Positions 1-7,733 of a stretch of 17,069 nt of DNA are shown one piece after another. Position numbers and translations under genes: made by a program. The notes under the pieces were generated by a model. It was given only the letters and a program-made list of their open reading frames with translations, searched no databases and was not told the DNA's origin. Origin of the DNA: Pseudomonadota bacterium (GTDB lineage: Bacteria > Pseudomonadota > Gammaproteobacteria > Steroidobacterales > Steroidobacteraceae); contig JAJZLX010000034.1 in assembly GCA_021850555.1 (NCBI GenBank), positions 7,829 through 24,897 of the forward strand, given 5' to 3'. Each line of letters opens with the position of its first letter. Position 1 is the first letter of the stretch.

Positions 1-1209
1 GCGCTGCAGGACGTGCTTGACGATGGCCAGCCCAAGTCCCGAGCCGCCGGTGCTGCGGGAGCGGCCCGGATCGACGCGGTAGAAGCGCTCGGTGAGGCGC
101 GGGATGTGCTCGGGCGGGATGCCGATGCCGGTGTCGGTCACGGAGAAGTGGCCGCCGTCCGTGTCCACCCACCAGCGCATCTCCACCGAGCCCTCGGGCG
201 GGGTGTACTTGGCGGCGTTGTCGACCAGGTTGGCGAGCGCCGAGTGGATCTCCGACTCCTTGCCCACCAGGGCCGCATCGGACTCGACCCGCACGCGCAC
301 CTCCCTCGGATGCACCGGACGGGCGAGCACGTCCTTGCGCAGGACCGCCATGAGCGCCGCCACATCGAGCGGCTCGCCGCGCACCCATTCGTCGGTCTCC
401 TCGAGGCGGGAAAGCTCGAGCAGATCGTGGATGATGGAGGTCATGCGCTCGGCCTGACGGCGCATCTCGGCGATGGGGCCGACGAGCTCCGCATCGAGCG
501 CCGGATCCTGGCTCAGGGTCTCGAGGTAACCGGAGATGACGGTGAGCGGGGAGCGCAGCTCGTGCGAGGCGTTGGCGACGAAGTCCCGGCGCACCGCCTC
601 GAGCCGCACCTGCCGCGAGACATCGGTGGCGAGCAGCAGCTGCTCGCCGTCCCCATAGGGCACCAGTTGCAGCGAGAGGAAGCTCTGCTGCGGGCTCGAG
701 CGGCGGATCACGACGGGGTTCGAATAATCGCCCTTCTCGAGATAACGGGCGAACTGCGGCTCGCGCAGCAGGTTCTCCACGCGCAGCCCCAGGTCGACCA
801 TCGGGCGCAGCCCGAGGAGCCTGCCGGCCATGCGGTTGAACCAGACGATCTCGCGCTGGGCATCGAGGATCACCACACCGTTGGGCAGCGCCGCGGTCGA
901 GAGGCGCAACTGGCGCATCAGCTGCACGAAGCGCTGTTTGTGGAAGCGCTTGCGCCGGTGCAGCCGCACGATCTGCGAGATCACCCGGCCCCAGACCCCG
1001 CCGGTCTCCGGCGGCTCGGCGACGCTGCGATGGTGCAGCCACCAATCGACACGGGCGAGCAGGACCAGCTGCCAGGTAAGATACGCAGCGAGGGCGCACG
1101 CCACGCCCGCCCAGGGATAGTGCGCGAGCGCGCCGAGGATGAGCCCGACACCCACCGTGGCGAGCAGCCGCGCCGCCGCGAATCCCCAGATCCGGGCGGC
1201 CGGCTGCAT
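1..1209 (-). CDS. phoR: Phosphate regulon sensor histidine kinase PhoR, 3' end cut by the window edge
   Basis: Membrane sensor kinase that phosphorylates PhoB when phosphate is scarce. The frame is open for 403 codons from an ATG at 1209 to the left edge. I see two hydrophobic N-terminal segments (about residues 10-29 and 33-52) with almost no periplasmic loop, a basic linker, a PAS-like region (about 100-195, with ALPNGVVILD), the H-box ASHELRSPLT with phospho-acceptor His216, the N-box NLVDNAAKYTPPEG (327-340), the G1 box VTDTGIGIP and the G2 box GGSGLGLAIVKHVL. This matches the PhoR layout, where the E. coli protein is 431 residues, so roughly 30 C-terminal residues lie outside the window. 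The start codon shares one base with the phoB stop (TGATG), so translation is probably coupled. Function rests on phoB linkage and the short two-helix N-terminus, both typical of PhoR. Confidence 0.95.
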   Translation of the reverse strand, partial: MQPAARIWGFAAARLLATVGVGLILGALAHYPWAGVACALAAYLTWQLVLLARVDWWLHHRSVAEPPETGGVWGRVISQIVRLHRRKRFHKQRFVQLMRQLRLSTAALPNGVVILDAQREIVWFNRMAGRLLGLRPMVDLGLRVENLLREPQFARYLEKGDYSNPVVIRRSSPQQSFLSLQLVPYGDGEQLLLATDVSRQVRLEAVRRDFVANASHELRSPLTVISGYLETLSQDPALDAELVGPIAEMRRQAERMTSIIHDLLELSRLEETDEWVRGEPLDVAALMAVLRKDVLARPVHPREVRVRVESDAALVGKESEIHSALANLVDNAAKYTPPEGSVEMRWWVDTDGGHFSVTDTGIGIPPEHIPRLTERFYRVDPGRSRSTGGSGLGLAIVKHVLQR

Positions 1210-1904
1210 CACTCCGCCTTGGCGGAGAAGCGGTATCCGGAGCCGCGCACCGTCTGCACCAGGCGGTCCATGCCGTATTTCTCGAGCGACTTGCGCAGCC
1301 TTCGCACGTGCACGTCGATGGTGCGCTCCTCCACGTAGACGTTGCCGCCCCAGAGCCGGTCGAGCAGCTGGTCGCGGCTGAATACTCTCTCGGGATGGGT
1401 CATGAAGAACTCGAGCATGCGGTATTCCGTGGGCCCGAGCGGCACGGTCTGTCCCTCGACGGTGATCCGCTGGCCCTGCTGGTCGAGCTTGAGCGCATCG
1501 AACTCGACGATGTGATCGAGTGCGCCCGTGCCCGAGCGGCGCAGCACCGCATTGATGCGGGCCACCAGCTCCCGCGGGGAGAACGGCTTGGTGACGTAGT
1601 CGTCCGCGCCGCTCTCGAGTCCCGTCACCTTGTCGCCCTCCTCGGCCCGAGCGGTGAGCAGGATGATCGGCAGCTCCCGGGTGTGGCGGTCCCGCTTGAC
1701 CGTGCGTGTCAGCTCCAGACCGCTCATGTCAGGCAGCATCCAGTCGACCAGCATCAGGTCGGGGCGCTGGTCGGCGAGGGACTGGCGCGCCTCCCGGCAA
1801 TCCATGGCTTCCCGAACGTCGAAGCCGGCGCGCCTCAGGCCGAATGCGATCATCTGACGGATCGCATGCTCGTCTTCCACGATGAGAATCAGTTTCGACG
1901 TCAT
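1209..1904 (-). CDS. phoB: Phosphate regulon response regulator PhoB
   Basis: OmpR/PhoB-family response regulator of 231 residues that activates phosphate-starvation genes once phosphorylated by PhoR. The receiver domain (about 3-120) has the acidic pair Glu10/Asp11, phospho-acceptor Asp54 in LMLVDWMLPDMSG, and the Lys of DDYVTKPFSPREL. The winged-helix DNA-binding domain (about 135-228) has GPTEYRMLEFFM, RVFSRDQLLDRLWGG, ERTIDVHVRRLRKSLE and VRGSGYRF, all diagnostic of PhoB-type regulators. The length is normal for the family. The ribosome binding site ahead of the ATG is weak. A Pho-box-like array lies 35-63 bases upstream, consistent with the autoregulation known for phoBR. phoR follows with a one-base overlap. 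Confidence 0.97.
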   Translation of the reverse strand: MTSKLILIVEDEHAIRQMIAFGLRRAGFDVREAMDCREARQSLADQRPDLMLVDWMLPDMSGLELTRTVKRDRHTRELPIILLTARAEEGDKVTGLESGADDYVTKPFSPRELVARINAVLRRSGTGALDHIVEFDALKLDQQGQRITVEGQTVPLGPTEYRMLEFFMTHPERVFSRDQLLDRLWGGNVYVEERTIDVHVRRLRKSLEKYGMDRLVQTVRGSGYRFSAKAE

Positions 1905-1930
1905 GGAGCGGTTCTACGCGGCGCCATCAC

Positions 1931-1967
1931 ATTATTTCAGAGCAAGATTGTTGCAAAATCATGACAG
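1931..1967 (-). promoter_or_regulatory. Candidate Pho box and -10 element for phoB-phoR
   Basis: On the minus strand, CTGTCAT (1967-1961) is a perfect half-site of the enterobacterial Pho box. After a 4-base AT-rich spacer comes TTGCAAC (1956-1950), then another 4-base spacer and TTGCTCT (1945-1939), giving three units on an 11-base period. A -10-like AATAAT (5 of 6 to TATAAT) sits at 1936-1931, 13 bases past the second half-site. This is the usual Pho-promoter layout in which PhoB replaces a -35 element. Only the first half-site is a full match, so the site is inferred. Confidence 0.6.
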
Positions 1968-1990
1968 CGCGCGTCGGCGCCCGTCACATG

Positions 1991-2671
1991 TCAAGAGGAT
2001 GACGGCCGGGCGACGTTGTCCCGCAGGTACACCGGCAGGGCCGCCTCGGGCGCGAGCAGCCGCCCGGCGTGCGCTTCACGGGCCGCCAGACGGGCGATCT
2101 CCGCCGCCCGCGGCAGCAGCCGCTCCCAGAGCGGGCGCACCGTGACGCCCTCGAGCGCACCGAGGTGCGGGTAGGCGGCGAATCCCCGCCCGAAGCCCGC
2201 CACCTGCGCGCCGGCCGGCGGCCGGACGCTCTCGGGCGAACCGACCTGCTCGGGCCCAGCCGGCTCGGCAAAGCCGTCCCGGCGCTCGAAGCAGGCCCAG
2301 TAGACCTCCCGCATGCGGGCATCATTGCACACCAGCGCGCGCTCGACGGATGATTCAAGGTCGAAGCCCTGCTGGGCGAGCGCCTGCAGGTCCGAGACCG
2401 GCACCACCGGCAGCCCCGCGCCGAAGGACAGTCCCTGGGCGAGGCTCGCCGCGAGGCGCACTCCCGTGAACGAGCCCGGGCCGCGGCCGAAGGCGATCGC
2501 GGTAAGCTGCCCGAGCCCGAGACCCGCCTCGGCGAGCAGCGCATCGATCATGGGCAGGATGTGCTCGGCGTGGCCGCGCGCGAATTGCGCCTCGCGCGTG
2601 CGCAGCTGCGCACCGAGAAGCAGCGCCGCCGAGCAGTTCTCCGTCGCGGTGTCGAGCGCAAGCAGCCTCAT
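1991..2671 (-). CDS. tsaB: tRNA threonylcarbamoyladenosine biosynthesis protein TsaB
   Basis: A 226-residue ASKHA-fold protein that partners TsaD and TsaE in forming t6A37 on ANN-decoding tRNAs in the cytoplasm. The N-terminus MRLLALDTATENCSAAL and the motif AFGRGPGSFTGVRLA (60-74) are characteristic of the TsaB/YeaZ family, and ARGHAEHILPMIDALL is also typical. The E. coli protein is of similar length. TsaB lacks the metal-binding histidines of TsaD and acts as the dimer scaffold. The start ATG overlaps the yoaA stop by 4 bases (ATGA), implying translational coupling. An adjacent yoaA-tsaB pair is also found in E. coli. The stop is followed by 86 bases that carry the phoB control region. Confidence 0.95.
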   Translation of the reverse strand: MRLLALDTATENCSAALLLGAQLRTREAQFARGHAEHILPMIDALLAEAGLGLGQLTAIAFGRGPGSFTGVRLAASLAQGLSFGAGLPVVPVSDLQALAQQGFDLESSVERALVCNDARMREVYWACFERRDGFAEPAGPEQVGSPESVRPPAGAQVAGFGRGFAAYPHLGALEGVTVRPLWERLLPRAAEIARLAAREAHAGRLLAPEAALPVYLRDNVARPSSS

Positions 2672-4635
2672 GAGGCGATCCCGGCGCGCACCGCCGCCAT
2701 CGCGCGCGGCGCGTGCCCGCGCAGGAACGCGGCCGCCGTCTGCAGACTGCGGGTGCGGGCCATCGGCGGCAGCGCCGCGAGAAACACCTTGCCGTACCCC
2801 TTGCCTGTCAGGCGCGGATCGCAGATCGCCACGGCGCCGAAGTCCTCCTCGCTGCGGATGAGCCGTCCCACGCCCTGTTTCAGCGCGAGCGCCGCCTCGG
2901 GCAGCTGGTAGTCGCGAAACGCGCTGCCCCCGGCGGCCGTCAGGTGCTCGATCCGTGCCCGCACCAACGGGTCATCGGGCGAGGCGAACGGCAGCTTCTC
3001 GATGATGACGAGCCGCAGCGCGCTGCCCTTCACATCGACCCCCTCCCAGAAGCTCGCGGTGCCGAACAACACCGCGTTGCCGTCCTTGCGAAAGGCCTCG
3101 AGCAGCCGCTCGCGAGGCGCCTCGCCCTGCACGAGCAGCGGATAACCGGCGGCCGCGCCCCCGGCGCGCCACTGCGCGGCCGCCTGAGAAAGCGAGCGGT
3201 GGCTGGTGAACAACACGAACGCGCCGCCGCGCGCCGCCTCGATCAGCTCGCGGGCGAGGCTCATGAGCGCGGCCAGATGTTGCGGGGCCTGCGGCTGCGG
3301 CAGCCCCTCGGGCAGATAGAGCAGGCTCTGGCGGGCGTAGTCGAAGGGGCTGTCGATCTTCAGCGTGTCGCACGAGAGGCCGAGCCGCGCCGTGAAATGG
3401 CTGAAGTCCTCGCCGATCGACAGCGTGGCGGAGGTGAAGATCCAGGCGCAGGGGCGCGCTGCGAGGAGGGACTGGAAGCGCGGCGCGATGTCGAAGGGGA
3501 TCAGGCTGAGCGCGAATCCCCTCGAGGAGACCTCCACGGAGCGGGCGCCCTCATGCTCGCCGCTCGCACTGATGCGCATGAGGCTCGCTGCAAGGTCCGC
3601 GGCACGGTCCGCGAGCGCGGCGAGCGGGCCCTGCTCCTCTTCGGCTTGCCGCAGCCGCTGCGCCAGGGCGTCGACCTCGGCGGCGAGATCCTGCACCGGA
3701 TCATCGACGCTCTCGGCGGCCTCCGTCCATGCGAGGCGTCCGCTGCGGCCTGCGAGAGCCGCCGTCAGGCGCCTGAGGCCGCCCCACGCCGCCTGCACCG
3801 CCTCCTCGGCCCCGCGCGCTCGTGCGCGCTTGCCCGCGAGCTCGGCCGTCAGATCGCCCAACAGCGTCTCGATGCGCCGGCTGCTCACCTGGGCCCCGAA
3901 GAACTGCGTGGCGAGATCCGGGATCTGATGGGCCTCATCGAGAATGACCGCATCGGCCGCGCCGAGCAGATCGCCGAAACCGTCCTCCTTGAGCGCGAGG
4001 TCGGCAAGCAGCAGATGGTGGTTGACGATCACGATGTCGGCTTCCAGCGCCGAGCGGCGCGCCAGGGCGACGTGGCAGCGCTGCAGCTGAGGGCAGCGCG
4101 TGCCGAGGCAGTTGTCGCGCGTGGAGGTCACCTGCGCCCACACCGGATGGGAATCGCCGAGCCCGGCGACCTCCGCCAGATCGCCGCTGCGGGTCGTGTG
4201 CGCCCAGCGGCGGATGCGCGCCATCATGCCCTCCGGGCCCTCGTGGGCCGACGCACCGGGATCCTCCAGTGGCAGTGACCGCTCGGTGTCCTCCAGGCGG
4301 TGGCGGCACAGATAGTTGCCACGGCCCTTGAGCAGTGCGACCTTGGCCGGCCGGCCGAGCGCCCCGCCGAGCAACGGCAAGTCCTTGCTGAAAAGCTGAT
4401 CCTGGAGCGTGCGCGTACCGGTCGAGATGAGCACCCGCGCCCCCGAGAGCAGCGCCGGCACGAGGTAGGCGAAGGTCTTGCCGGTGCCGGTGCCGGCCTC
4501 GATCACCAGCGCCTCGCGATGCGCGATGGCGGCGGCCACCCGGGCGGCCATGTGCCGCTGCTGCGGGCGCACGTTGAACCCCGGCAGCGCCCGCCGCAGG
4601 GGCCCGTCTTGCGAGAAGATGTCCTCGAGATCCAA
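2668..4635 (-). CDS. yoaA: DinG/XPD-family ATP-dependent DNA helicase YoaA, TTG start
   Basis: Superfamily 2 Fe-S helicase (655 residues) expected to unwind DNA 5' to 3' during repair. The Walker A motif is EAGTGTGKT (46-54). Four cysteines at 110, 176, 181 and 187 are spaced as the XPD/DinG 4Fe-4S ligands. The DEAH box is at 233-236, with TSATL at 400-404, FWEGVDV at 528-534 and the arginine-finger motif QGVGRLIR at 586-593. The N-terminus (DGPLRRALPGFNVRPQQRHMA) aligns with the E. coli YoaA start. The start codon is TTG at 4635-4633. An in-frame TGA lies only nine bases upstream, and an AGGGTGAG ribosome binding site precedes the TTG by eight bases. It is upstream of and coupled to tsaB, and divergent from pckG. 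DinG proper is longer, and the tsaB linkage favours YoaA. Confidence 0.92.
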   Translation of the reverse strand: MDLEDIFSQDGPLRRALPGFNVRPQQRHMAARVAAAIAHREALVIEAGTGTGKTFAYLVPALLSGARVLISTGTRTLQDQLFSKDLPLLGGALGRPAKVALLKGRGNYLCRHRLEDTERSLPLEDPGASAHEGPEGMMARIRRWAHTTRSGDLAEVAGLGDSHPVWAQVTSTRDNCLGTRCPQLQRCHVALARRSALEADIVIVNHHLLLADLALKEDGFGDLLGAADAVILDEAHQIPDLATQFFGAQVSSRRIETLLGDLTAELAGKRARARGAEEAVQAAWGGLRRLTAALAGRSGRLAWTEAAESVDDPVQDLAAEVDALAQRLRQAEEEQGPLAALADRAADLAASLMRISASGEHEGARSVEVSSRGFALSLIPFDIAPRFQSLLAARPCAWIFTSATLSIGEDFSHFTARLGLSCDTLKIDSPFDYARQSLLYLPEGLPQPQAPQHLAALMSLARELIEAARGGAFVLFTSHRSLSQAAAQWRAGGAAAGYPLLVQGEAPRERLLEAFRKDGNAVLFGTASFWEGVDVKGSALRLVIIEKLPFASPDDPLVRARIEHLTAAGGSAFRDYQLPEAALALKQGVGRLIRSEEDFGAVAICDPRLTGKGYGKVFLAALPPMARTRSLQTAAAFLRGHAPRAMAAVRAGIAS

Positions 4636-4842
4636 CGGGGCAACTCACCCTGAAGCTCTGCGCGGTCCGCGTGTGCGATTATGGGACACACAGGCCGCTT
4701 TTATCGTACTTTATGCGGGGATTCCGGCCGCGCCGCTATACTGCGAAGACCCATCGGGACGGGTCGACGATCCACCCCGGCTAACCTCGGTGCAGGGCCT
4801 CGCCCAAGGCCTCTCCGGCACCGCACTGAAGAGGACTCGAGC
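4636..4842. promoter_or_regulatory. Divergent intergenic region yoaA / pckG
   Basis: A 207-base gap between two outward-facing genes must hold both promoters. For pckG the best -10 is TATACT at 4737-4742, but the only -35-like hexamer nearby (TTTATG, 4710-4715) is spaced too far at 21 bases. For yoaA a -10-like CATAAT lies on the minus strand at 4683-4678, without a convincing -35. No operator dyad was seen. These calls are weak. Confidence 0.25.
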
Positions 4843-6624
4843 ATGGCCACAGCCTCTCCCCTGCCGATACCGCTCGCTCGACTCAGCCGCCCGGTCGCCG
4901 AGTGGGTCGATTCGGTCCGCGCCCTGACTCAGCCCGCCGAGGTCTACTGGTGCGAGGGCACCGAGGCGGAGCTCGAGGAGCTCACCTCCCGGCTCGTGCG
5001 CAGCGGGGAGCTCACGCGGCTCGACCCCGCGCAATTCCCCGGCTGCCACCTGTACCGCTCACATCCGGCCGACGTGGCCCGCGTCGAGCACCTCACCTAC
5101 ATCTGCACGCGCTCCAAGGACGATGCCGGCCCCAACAACAACTGGATGGAGCCGCAGGCGGCGCACGCGAAGATGCGCGAGCTGTTCCGCGGCAGCATGA
5201 AGGGCCGCACGCTGTACGTGATTCCCTACTGCATGGGCCCGGTCGACTCCCCGCTCGCGCGCTGCGGAGTCGAGATCACCGACAGCGCCTACGTCGCGAT
5301 CAACATGATGATCATGACCCGTGCCGGCCGCCCGGCGCTCGAGCGCATCGCCCTCGAAGGCGGTTTCGTGCGCGGCCTGCACTCGATCGGAGAGCTCGAC
5401 CCGGACCGGCGCTTCATCATGCACTTCCCCGAGGAGCTCGCGATCGAGAGCTTCGGCTCCGGCTATGGCGGCAACGCGCTGCTCGGCAAGAAATGTCACG
5501 CGCTGCGCATCGCGAGCTGGCAGGCGCGCGATGAGGGCTGGCTCGCCGAGCACATGCTCATCGTCGGGCTGCAAAACCCCAAGGGCGAGACGCACTACGT
5601 GGCGGCGGCATTCCCCTCGGCTTGCGGCAAGACCAACCTCGCCATGCTGATTCCGCCGAAGTCGATGCCCGGCTGGAAGGTGTTCACGGTGGGCGATGAC
5701 ATCGCCTGGCTGCACCCCGGCGCCGACGGGCGGCTCTGGGCCATCAACCCCGAGGCGGGCTACTTCGGCGTGGTCCCCGGAACGAACCGCGAGACCAACC
5801 GCAACGCCTACGACATGATCCGGCGGGACACCCTGTTCACGAACGTCGCGCTCACGGCCGAAAACCAGCCCTGGTGGGAAGGGCTGCCCTCGGGGACGCC
5901 TCGCACCGATTGGCAAGGTCGTCCGTTCGACCCTGCCCGGGGACCCGCCGCCCATCCAAACTCCCGCTTCACGGTATCCGCCCGGCGCAACCCGAGCTAC
6001 TCACCGCACGCGGAGGATCCGAGCGGCGTGCCGATCTCGGCCATCCTCTTCGGCGGCAGACGCCGCGAGGTCGCGCCCCTGGTCTACGAGGCGCGCAACT
6101 GGTCGCACGGCGTACTGGTCGGCGCCTCGGTCGCCTCCGAGACGACGGCGGCGGCGGTCGGCCAGGTCGGCGTCGTGCGCCGCGACCCGATGGCCATGCA
6201 GCCGTTCTGCGGCTACAACTTCGCCGATTACTGGCGGCACTGGCTGGCGGTGGGCGCGAAGCTCTCGAGGCCGCCGCGGCTCTTTCACGTCAACTGGTTC
6301 CGGCGCGACCCGCAGGGCAAGTTCCTGTGGCCGGGGTACGGCGAGAACCTGCGGGTGCTGGCGTGGATGCTCGATCGATGCGCCGGCAAGGCGCATGCGG
6401 TCGAGGGCGGTATCGGCCTGCTGCCGCGGCCGAAGGACCTCGACACCGCCGGTCTCGATGTGAGTCCCGAGGAGCTGCGCGCGCTGCTCTCGGTGGACAC
6501 CGAGCTCTGGCAGAAGGAGGTCGCCGAGATGCGCGGCTATCTCTCCGGGTTCGGCGAGCGGCTGCCGGCCGAGCTGTGGGCCGAGCTCGAGAAGACCGCC
6601 GCCGCGCTCGGGGGCGCGCAATAA
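4843..6624 (+). CDS. pckG: Phosphoenolpyruvate carboxykinase (GTP)
   Basis: Converts oxaloacetate plus GTP to phosphoenolpyruvate, CO2 and GDP in gluconeogenesis. The ATG at 4843 follows an AAGAGGA ribosome binding site by seven bases and gives 593 residues, normal for GTP-type PEPCK. The open frame extends 54 codons further upstream, but that part looks like leader. Family signatures include SKDDAGPNNNWM (91-102), YVIPYCMGP, the P-loop with reactive Cys FPSACGKTN (257-265), the kinase-2 motif VGDDIAWL (283-290), GYFGVVPGTNRETN, the HPNSRFTV segment (371-378) and GVPISAILFGGRRR (395-408). The sequence is intact across all of them. E. coli uses the unrelated ATP-type PckA, so this helps exclude enteric bacteria. 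It is transcribed alone, between yoaA and the converging cyclase gene. Confidence 0.97.
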   Translation: MATASPLPIPLARLSRPVAEWVDSVRALTQPAEVYWCEGTEAELEELTSRLVRSGELTRLDPAQFPGCHLYRSHPADVARVEHLTYICTRSKDDAGPNNNWMEPQAAHAKMRELFRGSMKGRTLYVIPYCMGPVDSPLARCGVEITDSAYVAINMMIMTRAGRPALERIALEGGFVRGLHSIGELDPDRRFIMHFPEELAIESFGSGYGGNALLGKKCHALRIASWQARDEGWLAEHMLIVGLQNPKGETHYVAAAFPSACGKTNLAMLIPPKSMPGWKVFTVGDDIAWLHPGADGRLWAINPEAGYFGVVPGTNRETNRNAYDMIRRDTLFTNVALTAENQPWWEGLPSGTPRTDWQGRPFDPARGPAAHPNSRFTVSARRNPSYSPHAEDPSGVPISAILFGGRRREVAPLVYEARNWSHGVLVGASVASETTAAAVGQVGVVRRDPMAMQPFCGYNFADYWRHWLAVGAKLSRPPRLFHVNWFRRDPQGKFLWPGYGENLRVLAWMLDRCAGKAHAVEGGIGLLPRPKDLDTAGLDVSPEELRALLSVDTELWQKEVAEMRGYLSGFGERLPAELWAELEKTAAALGGAQ

Positions 6625-6662
6625 TGCGAGGCTCGGGGCGGTAAACGGCGGCGCGGCGGCCG

Positions 6663-7556
6663 TCACTCGCAGACGAAGCGCAAGGTCTGGGCCGAGTCGG
6701 CCTCCGGCAGCCGTCCCAGGCCGATCGTGCCGCTGCCCTTCAGCTGCAGGGTATCCCGGCGCACGAAGGACTCCTCGCCGTCGGCGGTGCGCACGAAGGT
6801 GCCGTTCGTGCTGTGATCGATCAGCATGAACTTGTGGCGTGCGAACTCGATGCGCGCGTGCAGCCGGGAGATGAGACTGCCCTTGATCACCAGGTCGTTC
6901 TCGTCAGCCCGCCCGATGGTGAGAATGGAGCGCTGCTCATCGACCACCAGCTCGCGATCGAGCCACCAGAGCCTGAGCTGCCCGTAGGGGTGATCGGCTG
7001 CGAGCGGCACGGTACGCACCATGCTCGTCACGTCATCGGCCTGCCAGAGCACCTCGTAGAGCGGCACCTCGTTGCCCTGGCCCTTGATCGGCGCGTTGTC
7101 GATCAGGCGGCAGGCGTTGCGCCACTGAGGCGAGAGCCGCCCGACGGTGGCCTCGGTGATGATCACCTGCCCGGCCTTGGCCTGGCTGGTCATCCGGTTG
7201 GCGGTGTGCACCGTGACGCCGAAGATGTCCTGACTCTCGGCCATCACGGGCCCGAAATGACAGCCGATGCGAATCGCCACCGGCTGGCCGTCGGCCCGCA
7301 GTTGCGTGTGGCCCATGATCTGCTTTTGCATCTGGGCCGCGGCGTTCAGCGCCTCATCGGCGCTCGGGAAGGTCGCCATGACCTCATCGCCCATGGTCTT
7401 GACCACCGTGCCCGCATGCTGCTCGGTGGCGTTGCGCATCAGCTCGATGCACAGGGAAACCATGTCGCGCGCACGCTGATCGCCCATCCGCTCATACAGG
7501 CGGGTCGAGCCCACCACGTCGGCGAACAGTACGGCGAGCTCGATGTCCTCACCCAT
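6663..7556 (-). CDS. Soluble class III adenylate/guanylate cyclase with C-terminal FHA domain
   Basis: From the ATG at 7556 this is a 297-residue cytoplasmic protein. Residues 5-170 form a cyclase homology domain. It has metal-binding Asp13 (LFADVVGSTR) and Asp57 (KTMGDEVMATF), purine-recognition candidates Lys53 and Asp110, and transition-state Arg121. The usual Asn of the VNxAxR motif is His117 (VHTANRM). Residues 211-285 form an FHA phosphothreonine-binding domain with GR (215-216), SxxH (230-233) and NG (251-252). There are no membrane segments. Lys/Asp at the base-recognition sites suggest ATP as substrate, although the His117 change makes activity uncertain. The start is ambiguous. The frame reaches 7658, and a TTG at 7571 follows a GGGGGAG sequence by five bases, whereas the ATG has no clear ribosome binding site. 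It lies downstream of dusA, separated by about 165 bases. Confidence 0.88.
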   Translation of the reverse strand: MGEDIELAVLFADVVGSTRLYERMGDQRARDMVSLCIELMRNATEQHAGTVVKTMGDEVMATFPSADEALNAAAQMQKQIMGHTQLRADGQPVAIRIGCHFGPVMAESQDIFGVTVHTANRMTSQAKAGQVIITEATVGRLSPQWRNACRLIDNAPIKGQGNEVPLYEVLWQADDVTSMVRTVPLAADHPYGQLRLWWLDRELVVDEQRSILTIGRADENDLVIKGSLISRLHARIEFARHKFMLIDHSTNGTFVRTADGEESFVRRDTLQLKGSGTIGLGRLPEADSAQTLRFVCE

Positions 7557-7680
7557 GGCGTGCGCTGCCAACCATGCTCCCCCGACTGTTGGATGTCTCG
7601 AACGTGGACATGCGGCTGGCGGGAAATATGCGCGAGTATACGCGAGTCGCGTTGGCAAGCGCCACCGGCGCAGCCTCAGT

Positions 7681-7733
7681 CGCTCCCCTGCCCCGCCGGC
7701 CGTCCTGCCCGGATGGGGGGCCTCAGGGGAGCG
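7681..7733. repeat. Inverted repeat spanning the dusA stop codon
   Basis: CGCTCCCCTG at 7681-7690 is perfectly complementary to CAGGGGAGCG at 7724-7733, with a 33-base GC-rich spacer that can add CCCC/GGGG pairs. The right arm includes the last codons and stop of dusA. On the dusA transcript this would be a long stem just after translation ends. No U-tract follows, so it is not a canonical intrinsic terminator. It may instead be an RNA-stabilising or attenuating hairpin between dusA and the cyclase gene. Confidence 0.45.

Noticed and set aside
13..1338. A 441-codon plus-strand frame opposite phoR and phoB
   Set aside because: Shadow of the real minus-strand genes; the peptide is rich in His, Arg, Ala and Glu with no domain, and phoR and phoB carry every family motif.
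2713..4278. A 521-codon plus-strand frame opposite yoaA
   Set aside because: Antisense frame kept open by high GC; low-complexity composition and no motif, while yoaA is intact on the other strand.
5059..5955. A 298-codon minus-strand frame inside pckG
   Set aside because: Antisense shadow of a complete PEP carboxykinase with no ribosome binding site or known family.
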